The notes beneath the pieces are model-generated. The model saw only the letters and a program-made list of their open reading frames with translations. It made no database searches and was not told the origin of the DNA. A stretch of DNA of 64,000 bases from Cristatella mucedo (Eukaryota > Bryozoa > Phylactolaemata > Cristatellidae), in the NCBI GenBank assembly GCA_009760855.2, contig WPIO01000005.1, positions 9,938,501 through 10,002,500 on the forward strand. Direction: 5' to 3'. Position numbers and translations under genes: made by a program. This document shows, one piece after another, positions 13,712 through 25,700 of the stretch. The first letter of the stretch is position 1, and each line of letters starts with the position of its first letter.

Positions 13712-16700
13712 AAACTTCTTGTCTGTGTGGTACCTGCACTGCAGCTACAGGAAAAGCTTGGTTTCCAGGCCTGTTGTGATACGCTGTGCTGCAAGTCGCC
13801 ACTGTGCCATCACTCGCTGTGAACGTGCAACGATGCGCCCGCTTGCCATCTCTTACAGGGTGCCGCGCCTCAAGGCTGCCGATTTCATAGCCGGGAGCGT
13901 TGCTCAGCAGGAGCTGCTTGCAGATATGGGCATCAAGCTGGTGACCATGAACGACGGTCGCATGCAGCTCATCCACTCCCAGTCACAGGTGAGGCTTCTC
14001 TCTGTCTTTCTGTCGGCTAGTGGCGCAGTCTTGCTTTGGGGTCCTCCTTGGCGAGTGTCGTGTCTACTCAGTTTGCTGAGCCGTCCTATTAAAATATTAG
14101 ATAGCCGACGCAGTTTGCTCGCTCTATCCGTAAGTCTACTCGATTATGCTTTGAAAAAGAGGTCGAAGTTAGATCTGTTTCACAAGCCTAGCTGCAAAGG
14201 TGGCCTTGAAGGATTCTGATTTTCGAACTGTCAGCTTTCGGAGTGGCTGGCTGTGGCAATACCGGTCCTGGCATGCCACTGGGGCTGCTGTAGCCTCCAA
14301 AACACCAGCCAATGGCATTGCGAGCAATGGGAATCTTTCACGTGCTCATAATTTTGATTGAGTGTGAACGCAAGTCAATGGGTATGTAGCTGAACCAGTG
14401 ATGGGGTATTGGAAGTAGGTTTTTTCCTCCACAATGCCCTTTAAAGGAGGAGACTGACGTGCATGTCACGTTGGATCCAACCTCTTAAAGTATTTTGATA
14501 GCTGCTTTAAATTCAACGGGAGCTCGAGGATAATGCAGTACTTTGGAGGTATTCTGTCCGGCTAATCCTAAGGTGTTTGATGTTCACAACCGAGGTCGTG
14601 GGTTCATATCCTACAGTTGCGCAATCCTTTATTGCCAACTGCAAGCGGTGGCGATAGCCGGTAATGCTCTTCTACTGCTATGCAAATGAGGCTGTTAAAT
14701 CAGCCAATATTCTTATCATGTCATTCGGACTAAGCACTGTGCTCGTAAACACTTCGAAGTATTTGACGAACGGCAAAAGATCGTTTACTTTAATGCTACG
14801 TAATCTGCATTAATTTAATGGAAAATGTTTCCGGGGATCCTCTCTAATTACGATCAGGGGTATTAACTTCAAAAGTGCTTACAAGAGGTCGCTCAATTGA
14901 GCTAGCCAAAAAGAATTGCCGAATCAGCCAGAAGGAGAGCCAGAGTGGGGAAAGTTCTCGCCCCCTAGCAGAGTGGGGAAAGTTCTCGCCCCCTAGCAGA
15001 GTGGGGAACGTTCTAGCTCCCTCCCTCCTGCGCTTCTGCGCTGACTGCCGCTCGCCTCGGCCGCGACCACCATTGGCGGGCGCTTCCGACGCGCGCGCTG
15101 CAGGCAGCGGACGCGGAGCGAGCCGAAGAGGGACTCCTGTTCATGCGAGAGATGCTCGAGCTGGCGCAGCAGCAGCAGGTGGGCGGGGCCGCCGACGTCA
15201 AGACGGAGCCTCGCATAGTGCAGATCGTCTCCGAGCCGTTCGACGGACGGAGCGTCTATCAGGCCGGCGCCGCTCAGTTCGGCTACGACCTGGGCAAGGA
15301 GCCGCCGCTGGAGGCGCCGGTCGTGCTATCCGAGCCTAGCAACGGCTGTGCCGAGGTGAGCTGCGCCATTGAGCGCCCCCTACCGTTCCCTCGTCTGTTT
15401 TTTTTCTGCCAAGGAACTACCCCTACTTTTTCTACCTTTTTCTGCTCCTGCAGCGTGCGGATCCACAGCCTGCCTGCTAGCCAGCCAGCCCCATCTGCTG
15501 GCTATGTGGGTGGGGGTGGTAGCATGGCGATTATGCCTGATTCATAATGAAGCCTCGTGGCTTTATTATGGCCTATTATGATTATGAAGCCTCGTGGCTT
15601 CTGGGACTGCATGCCGAACACTTGCGCTCTCTTAGGTGCGAAATGCTGTCGCCGGCAGCATTGCTATCGTGGAGCGTGGCGGCTGCATGTTTATCGAAAA
15701 AGCCCGACACGTCGAAAACGCCGGCGGCCTCGGCGTCATCGTCATAGGTGAGCAGCCCACCCCACCCCTACTTGCGTGTCTATTCCTGGAAGGTGACCAG
15801 GTACACCGGCTGACGGCTACCGTGGAGTTGCTGTTTTTTGCGTCCAAACCAAGCTCGTACGTGTGGCAGCACGGCACGGCCCCTTGCCATATCGGCTTTC
15901 TCGGATCGTGCTGGCAGCGAAGTCTCACTTTCCTCGCTCCGAGTACTTCGCAGCTGCTGCTGCTGCTGCTTGCCTGCCTTGCCAGCTGCTTGCTACAAAT
16001 GGCGTTACTATTTGTGTATGTGTGCATGTGTGTGCCCACGCGTGTGCGTGCGTGCGTGTTGGCGTTTGCATGTGCTTATGCCTATGTGCGTGTTGTGTTT
16101 GGCACAATGTACGCTCGGCGGCTTGAAGAAGAGTTCGGGTCAAGGTCGTCAGCCTGTGTCAAGCTATTTTAGAATGTGAATGATGTCCAGGGCCTGCCTT
16201 GTGGGTACTTGAGGGCTTCCCAGGAATGTGCATAGGAAACATATGGGCACACCTTGTTGACGTGGCTAAGAGGTTGGAGGGTAAGCACCGTCGTAGCCAC
16301 ACTTGTGGCCATTCATTCCCCCTACCGTTGGCAGGCCAGAGGCCGGCTTGGCCTCTGGTCCTCTTCCTGTTCACAGGCAGCATAATATCAAATAGATTGT
16401 CGATAAAACCCACTTACTAGTTATGGAAAAACCTAGTGTATATTGGCAAGCCTAGTGTTTTTAAGAAATTGCTTAGCCTAACTCTAGATACCGGCCTCGG
16501 AACTCGGAGCACATCTCTCCTATGGCCTCTGCTTGTATCATGCTCAGCAACTCTTTAGTTGGGCTTGTCTGCCACAAATGTAGCATCTACGTTATTACAG
16601 CATCTATCACCGACGTGTGCTGGCTTCCCGTCGAGCAGTGTATCGACTTCAAGGGACTTTAGGTCCCTGATAAAACTTACTTACTAGTTATGGGCAAACC

Positions 16701-19700
16701 CAGTCTGATTCAGAAATTGGAAAGGCTGACGCTCAAAAATTGGCTCTGCCAGCATATCTCTCGTTGAATCAGCTCGAAATCTAGGTGTCGTGTGCCAAAG
16801 TGACCTCTCATTGGACGTTTGATGAAGTTAGACGTTAGTCTCGTTAGACGACCACATCAGCTCCACAGTCAAGTCTGCCTACTTTCAGCTACATAACATT
16901 GCTAAAAATTTGGGCTTGCTTAGACTGAGATACCGCATCTAAGTTGGTCAATGCATTTGTGACATCCCGTCTTGACTTCTGTAACTCACTGCTTGCTGGC
17001 CTACCGGCATGTGCAATCAGGCGATGACAGATGGTGCAAAACTCTGCAGCTAGGCTTGTCTGTCGTGAGCGTAGCAGTTGCCACATCACACCACTTCTCA
17101 CCGACCTGCACTGGCTACCAGTCAAGCAACGGATCGACTTCAGGGTCTTGTCGCTCACTTTTAGGTCACTTCATTCTTTGTCTCCAACCTATCTCTCAGA
17201 TCTACTCCCCTACCAGGCTTAGCATCGTACCACCCGCTTTTCGGAATCCAACAGTCTACCAGGACCTCGTACAAACCTCAAATCCTTTGGAGACCGTGCA
17301 TCTAGTTCGTATGCTCCCAAAGCCTGGAACTCCCTACCGACTTCACTACATAACTTTGCAAAGCTGCTTCCTGCGCTGACCTGCACGCTTTTAGTCGGCT
17401 CGCCAAGCACTGATTACTGTGTACGAGGTAGCAGTGCATTTTCGTTGGCTAGGATTTGTTTGAAGCGTTGTGTGATCTGTTGCTTCTTGCAGACAACAAT
17501 GCAGGCACGACTAGTGCCTCGTCACCATTCTTCCACATGTCAGGCGATGCCGTCACAGAAGTGAGCATACCGGTCGTGTTTCTTTTTCACGTCGAGGGAC
17601 AAGCCGTGGTAGACGCATTGCGCACACATGGAAAAGTCGTTGTGCGTCTTGCTAACAAGCCCACTGTCAGACATAAGACAGCAGCCGACGGTCAGTCGCG
17701 CCACCTGCCGTCATGCTGGTGCTTCTATGCTTTGCCACGTGGTCGACTTTCTGCTAGTGCTCTCTCACTGCTGCTCAGCAATAAGGCTCAGTATGTAGTT
17801 GTGTCTTTGTCGCGATCAGATGTCGTGAAGCTTACCCTGCGGGTTCAGCAAGAGCGGGCTCTGACTTTGCGCACAATTTAAGACCGTGATCTGTTGTTTG
17901 CAGAGCAACACTCCTTTGCATCGAGGCGCGCTCTCGTGAGAACAAACATGGCGAGGCTGGACAACACTTTAATTGTCAACATTGAGCTGAGCGATGTGGT
18001 CGTCGTCATCAGTATGCCTTACCGGCATTTGCAAGTTGACCAATCAGGCCTGGAAGAGAATGTCATAGTATGTAGGCTGTCTGCTCGGTCGTACTTCCTT
18101 TCCAGTATATGTGAAATGTCTAGAAAGAGGTTTGGTTTTCTTAAGGTACTCTGCAAATGCCTTATCATTATGTTAATAACTATCACGATCATGCCCTTGT
18201 GGGTCGGTGCACGAGCTCGACTGGTGGTTTTGTTGTGGTAGCTAAAGTCTCTGGCTGCTCTTCGTCCTTTTGCCCCCTCTCTCTTTTTCTCTCTAGATCT
18301 ATTTCTGTATCCATCCCTCTTTCTCTCTGTCTCTGTGTATACATGGGCGTTCATCTCTGCCACTCCCTCCCTCTTTATTTGTGCTCCAATCTTTGAGTTC
18401 GTTTCTAGCCCTGCCTTCCTGGCTTATGCTATCTAGTCGTCTCTCACCACATTCGTTTCTGCTGCTACTGCCGCCACTGCTGCTGCTGCTGCTACTCTCT
18501 CCCCCCTTCTGTCTGTCCGTCTATGCACACTCACTCGAGCCCTTTAATGCCAGTGCACAAATGACAAATGAAAATTTGAGCGTGACGTTGGTTAAGCTGT
18601 TTAGCCTGAGCTGGTACTTCAGTGCTATTCAGGTTTGTGGCCAAATCGTTGCCCGAAGGATCATTGCTGCATCGCCATTTGGCTGCAACACTTGGGGCCA
18701 GTCAGTGGGCTGTGCACTGACCCGTTTGTTACATCAGTCTATTCTGCCAGATATCAATCGAAATGAGTGAGTTGGTATCACTTTTGCCTCCATCTTGGGG
18801 GGTCCTAGGTTCAGCCCCCAAAGATGACACCACTTTTTTGATCTAACTGGCACTACCATATCGCTATGGGGTTTGATACCATATGCAACTGACATCCAGC
18901 TTACAGTTAAGCCAAATTACATTGGCAACGTCGGATTTTAGAGAAATTGTGTCCTCATCACAAGCTGTGCTAAGCAGCATTCTCAAAAGTAGCTTAGCTA
19001 TGTGAAATCAGCAAATATATTGTGATTGCCATCCTTCATTCGTGAAACCACTTAAGTTAAACAACTGTGCAGGGGGGGCAGGTCAACAATATTCAGCCGT
19101 GCCTTGCCTAACACACTTTGGGGGTAGGAGCACAAGGTTGGTAGTTCAGGATTGCTATTTATGGGCACCGTGTAGGTTTCCAAATGCTACTTGTCTTCTT
19201 GTGTCTGCTATTAACTGTCGGTTTGCCGTGTCGTGTTGCTGCGATGCTGATCGTCTTACTATGTCGACCTTACGTGCAGCCTGGTGATTGCTGCTACTAC
19301 CAAATGTACAAGAGCACGATGGCTGCCTGTGTGTGTGTATGTGTGCGATCACCTGCCAATGTCATGTCTTGTTGCCGTAATCGATCAGTGGAACATACGT
19401 TGTTAGCTGGAGAGAGATGAGCGTCGAGCCAAGCACGTGCTGAGTATCAGCATCACAAGGCTGACACCTGGCGATGGTGACGAAGATGCAACCCATGATC
19501 TACCACCTGTCAATGCCGTGTATCCTCACGTTGAAGAAGTTCTGTACAGGAAGGTGAGGCTCTGCTCGGCCGTCCACGGCCTTATCTAGTCAAGTTCTGC
19601 TCACAAGTCTACTTGGGGCATTGCAAATTTCGTTCATCTATTATCAGGCTGACTCTATTGGTAGCAGCAGCAGCAGCAGTGATCTGGTACGGAACAACCA

Positions 19701-22700
19701 CTCCCAGTTATTGCCGGCCTTCTGTCGTTGTTTCATTCTCAGTTGCTTTTCATTATTTTTCGTCCTCTTCAGCCTTGCTTATGGTACCTCCAGCCACTGT
19801 GCTTCAGTTGTAAGGTGTGCTTTTGGGAGTGGTATACGGTTCAGCTGTGGTTCTACATCAGAGACCTACATATATGTCTGCCACAATGCATCACCATGAG
19901 TCGGCATGTTATCATATCTGCCGTTGTGTGCAATCAGCTTGATTTATGTTGTTAAGTGACATCTGGCGTTGGTACCAGCTTATGTTGTGCAACTGTCTCG
20001 TTTTGTTACAGATCGCTAGCACTTCTTGACACTAGTCTTTGCTGCTACGTGATCATATGACTGCTTGAACCATATACTGCAAGATAGCAAGTGCTTGCAC
20101 TGGTGCTGACATTTCTAAGTAGTTTGCCAGAATCTCATGCCATTCTTTCCTCAAAAATGGTGTATGTGAACAAGATTACATTTGCACGTCTTTAATTACC
20201 ATCGATACAAGGAGACTTTACTAAGTTACTTTGAAGGGGATAAGTTCCTGACACGTCTTTTTAATGTATGCCACTGCAGCGATCAGGCTTATCAGTGTTT
20301 GGCATGAAGTTTCAGGTATACCCTAAGACGAATTGTCTCACTAGAACAAGCTGGTGGCAGCTGTGACACGGGAATCATTTCAAGAAAGGGGAAAAGTAAT
20401 AAGAAAAGCAATCTTATCGAAAGAGCTTCACATAATGTGTTCCACTGGCAATGGGGCGCTGTCAAGCCAACCAGAGGTGGATGTTTTTACAGACGACCTT
20501 GGTGCCACGATCAAGTCTTCACTGCACCTTCTGTTCAGTGGAGTAAGACTAGATGGCTCATCTTTGCAGAATCATGCTGTAGTGCCATCGGCAAGATGAA
20601 GTAGTCATTTTTCCAGGTTGCTGCCAAGACCTATTCCGTCTGACGCAGGATGACAGGAGCCTGTCTTAATCGTGACGTTGCCACGCTTTGCCGAATTTTT
20701 GCAAGTGTACTGAGTGATCGATCATAGGCTGCCTGCCATGGACTAAGAGTGGAGAAAACTCACCCCAAGCACAATCCCAAGAAACGATCCCGCGACATTT
20801 GGATTGCCTTGCCAGTGCTGTACACCGATTGAGCCATCGATACTCTGCTCATCTGCTTTCAGCTCTGGGAAAGGGAGAGGAGGGCCTAAAACCCGAGCTT
20901 CAAGCAGCGTCTTGCATGCCCGAACCAAATTCACCATTTATCGCTGAGACAGCCATAACCAGGTGGTCATGCTGTGTGGGGGGACCTTGGTCGCGATAGA
21001 AGCCTGTTTAGTTCCCCCAAGGAATTCGTTTGGCGTGCTGATTCATGTAGGAATCTTGACAGTGCAAGTGCTGCCCGGGTTAAGGGGGATGTACAAAAGT
21101 TGTCGAAAAATTTCAAGTTCTTGCAAATTAGCCTCTGAAAGACAAGCAAGTTGTAAAAGCAATCCCAAGTTTGGGAGGATGGGGGCTGCCAGCCTATGGC
21201 GCCACGCAAACGGTCACAAGTCATCAGGGTGGGTCCGGCGTTCCATGCCTGCAAACGAAACCACGGACATTGTCTTTTACTGAGATATCGCATTGACAGC
21301 CGTGCAGCCAGCCGGGCTACTCGACACGTAGCCGCTTGTCGTGTGCTCGAGTGTCCACCCGAGCCACGAGTCAGCCGTCGTGCTAGCACTTTCGAGCCGA
21401 TCTCTAATCGGGTAGAGTTTGTGCGATTAACAGCAGCAGCAGCCCTGCTCGTCGTGCCGAGCTGGTAGTAGCACCGGTAGTCGGCAGGCTGCGCCGAGCC
21501 TCCTACTCGTTTTGATGGTTAGCTTTCGTGGCACTCGGTGCAGGAGCAGAGTTTTTTATTCCGCCTAGCTGGGTGGGCAGGGGGGGCACCGCCATATCGC
21601 GCAGCCGGCCGCATCGCCCAGCGAAATGGTCGCCTTGTCTGCTTGTGCTCACTCTCGAGATGGCGTCACGCCCGGAGCGAGTCGACGGCGCGTGGCAGCA
21701 CAGGCAGCCCGTTTTTCGTTCTGCCGCTGATGCGCCGCCCGGCATGCCGTTCAGTCGCCCCTGAAGGGTCTGGCCAAGCACGGCGAGTACATGCGCACTC
21801 TCAAGGAGCTGCTCGACGTCGCCTGGGAGGTCAAACCGAGCAGCGTCTTCGACGCTGCCTCGGAGGAGACACTGCTCGAAATGATGGACCAGCTGAGCAC
21901 AGCGATGGCTTCCAACGGATCGTCCGAGAGCACTGGCAGCGCAGCAGCTGACGATGGCAAGCGGCGGCTGCCGGCAGTGGAGACGGCGGCGGCAGACGGT
22001 GCAACCTCGATGACCTACAGCTATGGCCGAAGCGAGCCCGGTCAGCAGGACACCATCCCCTCAGGATTCACTGCCGGAACGCCGTCCTCTGCCGGCGTCG
22101 AAGACGGCAGCAGAGCTTGTCGACCCGGTGCTGCAGGCTGTGAGGGTGTGGTCGGCAGTGGGGAGAGCAGCAGACGCCAGCCGGACGATGGGTGCGTGCA
22201 GGCACTCGCTGCTCGTTTTGCACTGTCCTGCTTTGGCTTCAGCTCCGATGCCCCCCTGCCCTCTCACATCTGCCCTCTAACGGTTGTTGCCGGTCTGCTT
22301 GTGCTTGCCTCGCGGCTGCCAGTCAGCCAATGAATGGACTGCACTGGCTGGCTGCCTTGCAGGTCGGTGCCGGGCTTGCTGGGTCACGTGGTGAGAGCCG
22401 TGTTCACGAAGCTTGCCATTGCACCTTTGGAGGACGACGACGGTGGCGTTGGCAGTGGCAGTGGTGGCGGCGCGGCGAAAGCGGGTGAAGGCCTGCCGAC
22501 ATCGCTGCCCGTGCTCGTAAAAGGTAGACCACGCAGGGCATTCACGCTGCGACTGCTGTAGTGCCGCAGTGTTTGCCATCGCTTGGCAGGCGTTCGCATG
22601 GCGGTCGCTCGGGAACTTCGGCCAGCACCAGGCCGATCGTGTGTGCGTGGCGATTCAAAAGTATCACACGGGTGGGCTTCCTGAGGGTGGCCAGAATTGC

Positions 22701-25700
22701 ACCTTCCTTGAAAATGGCCGAATGCTTTCTCCTGGAAAATTAATTCCTCTGTGCGAAGCGGAGTGGCTGTGAAAGGGTGAGAATGAATGCTCGGCTTCAG
22801 CTGAACTACTTGGGGTCGTGGGTCTGTCGCGAGTGCAGTGTGGCTGCTGCTCGGTGCAGCCCAAAATAGGGGCATTTTTGTCGTGCAGCCAGGCCGTTGG
22901 CCAGGTGAGCAGAGGTGAGAGTGCCGCTGACACGCGCACCTTCTCTTACTGCGGTTCAGGCTGTGTGGGCGCTTGGTGGGTGTCACGAAGTGGGCTCAAT
23001 GCTTTGCCAACCTAAGCTGCTCAGTGCTGTTCAATTCGTCTGGTGTGTGCAAGCTGTGAATGTCGGCACTCTGCAGTGGCCAGTCGCAGGGGGTTAGCTC
23101 TCTGACTCAGCAGCACCGCTGATGCAATGCTGTCGTCACAGTCATGGCAGTTGCCTCCGGCTGTGCACGACGCCCGCGGAATTCACTTTTGCTTACAAAG
23201 GGGAGGCGACATGCTCGCACGGTGGCAGGTGAGACTGTGCAAAGATCTGTGGTGGCAGGCCACCTACCCTTGGCCGATGGCAGTACGCTGCTGCTGGTGC
23301 CGCCACCACCGCTGCCTGCCCACGACTGGTGAGCAAGTCAGCCGAAGCTAGGTTTAGTCGTAGGAAGTCGTGGGCAGCAAGCCATGCTGCCTATGCTGGA
23401 TTTAGGAAGATTTGCACCAGCGCTTGCTAGCGAGGTTCGTCTGCTACTGAGGCAGGCGATCAGGCTAGCATCGCTGAGATCATCGCATCGCAGTAATGCC
23501 TGATCCATCTGATCGATCACTGATCCATCTGATCGATCACTGATTATAGCATCGCTGAGATCGGCCAGGCCCGAGTTCTGTGCCATCCGTGTTGCTGTTT
23601 GTCAACCTTGTGATGCAGGAACGTTGCTCGCCTATGGCACCTTTTTTACATGTCGAATGGCTGCAAAACACGAGCTGGAGGGAAGTAGGTGAGTTACCTC
23701 CCCCCTGCAAGTGATCGACCTTAGTCCAGCGGATATTGTAACGTGCCGGGCGACAAACGCGGAGCATATACATGATTTTATCGTTTGAAGAGATAGAGGC
23801 TGAACCTTGGAGCTTCGCTTTTACTTTGCCTTAGCCCTTTGAGCGCGCTGCTGCATGGATGAAGACCGTTGTACTCAGCCAGCTCCTGGTCTCTCAAGCA
23901 AGGCAGGCTTCTGGCAGCTAGATCCTGACCATGTTGGCCTTTGATCGCCTGGCTCTCTAGTGCTGCATTTTGCACTTGAACTTCCGATACTAGCTCCAAC
24001 CATGTCATTGCAGGCGGCTGCATTTGTGCTGTGCAAGTCTGAGGCTCCACCTTATTTTATTACCTTCATGTCGTGCGCATTCGACCCGCTTGCCATATGT
24101 AACTGGAATCCAGCAGCAGTGCACGGCTCTGCAGCCGTGGTGTCTGTAGTTTGTAGCCTGACTGATCGTTGTCTGGCGACCACTGCTGTCCACCTGTTGG
24201 CTAACCAGGCAATGTCATTTGGAGTGGTACAACTGCTGCAGCATTGTTCACATTTTAGATCTGCTGCATTCCAGCTGGGTGGTTCAGGTCCTATCTCAGT
24301 GAGATACTACAAAGCATTGAGCAAAGCTTGCAGATTTAATCGCCAAGCACAATCTAGGCTTTTATTTCTATGGGTATCACACACCAAGCTGTACCTATGC
24401 ATTGATCCAGACCAGCTTTTCAGCACGTCAAACTCTCCCAACTCCCTTTCAGCATGTATTGCTGACAATCAATCTTATATGGTAGTATGCTTTACCAAAT
24501 TTAATGACGATAAAACCAACTTTATGGTTATGGGCACACCTGGTCTGACTCAGAAATTGGAGAAACTATCCCTCAAAATGGGCTCTACCAGCTTATCTCC
24601 TGTAGCAGTTGTGAGAAGTCTGTGTTTCTTTTTCCCAAATGACCTGTCAATAGACGACTACTTCAGCTCCACAGTCAAGTCTGCCTACTTTCAGCTTTGC
24701 AAAAATTCGGGCCTGCTTAGACAGGGAAACCACGTCCAAGTTGGTCCATACGTTTGTGACATCTGTCTCCACTTATGTAAGTCACTGCTTGCAGGTCTTT
24801 TAGCTTATGCAATCAGATCCTGACGATTGGTCTTTTCAGTTACTCTGAAGCCAGTCTTGTCTATCATGAGCCACAGTTGCCACATTACACCACTCTGCGA
24901 CTACCTAGCACCACTGCAAGTAGTGCATCGGCTTCATGGTTTTGTGACTCAGTTTTAGGTCCCTTCATCCTATAGCTCGTGCCTACCTATCGGAACTACT
25001 CTCCAATCAAGTTAGACATTGTCGCAGCCACTTTCTCAATCAAGTCGTGTACATGTGCCTCAAAAATAACTTCAAATCATTTGGAGACCGTGCCTTTAGC
25101 TCCCAAAGCCTGAAATTCACTCCCGACTGATGGGTCATCAGCAGACTTGACCACATTTAAACGAAAGCTACAAACACACCTAATCCTCACTGCATTAGCT
25201 GGGTACTTGTGGTTTGTTCTTTGTGTGCTTATTCGTGCTGACATTGTGCAAATTACCACTAACCATATTGACAGGCTTCCCTTTCAGCATATTTTAAGTG
25301 CCTATAAGGAGACTAAGTTCTCCAAGAGCGCTATACAAATTTTTTGTTATTCTTATTATTATTAAAGAACAAATCTGCCCAATTAGCTTTTCCCTTGCAG
25401 CATATTTTAAGTGCCTAGAAAGAGAATGAGTTCTCCAAAGCTACACTAATGTATTATCATTATTATTATTTTCTAAAGAAAGAATCCTCCCAATTAGCTT
25501 GATGCCTTTCACGATGGCATTTACACAATCCAGTTCGTACAAAAAGAAAATAATGAGAGAACTAGTTTCCGCCCTCAAAATTTATTTCAAAATTTTAGTC
25601 TTAGTCATTTTACAGCTTTTTGCAGCTTGGACATTTTGTCCAGTACTTTGACATGCCAAGTAGTATGAGAACAACAGCAGTTCACCGGCTATGCTCAATT

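Noticed and set aside
13719..13858. In-frame upstream extension of the EDEM3 exon at 13859
   Set aside because: It shows no similarity to EDEM3, and the acceptor at 13858 with the GC donor gives a continuous, conserved reading.
20354..20599. 81-codon ORF as an exon
   Set aside because: Protein-like in part, but the only acceptor would leave an intron of about 36 bases after the 20280-20315 segment; left unassigned.
23960..24823. 287-codon ORF as a host gene
   Set aside because: The second half is LINE-A reverse transcriptase in decay and the first half has no splice or domain support.
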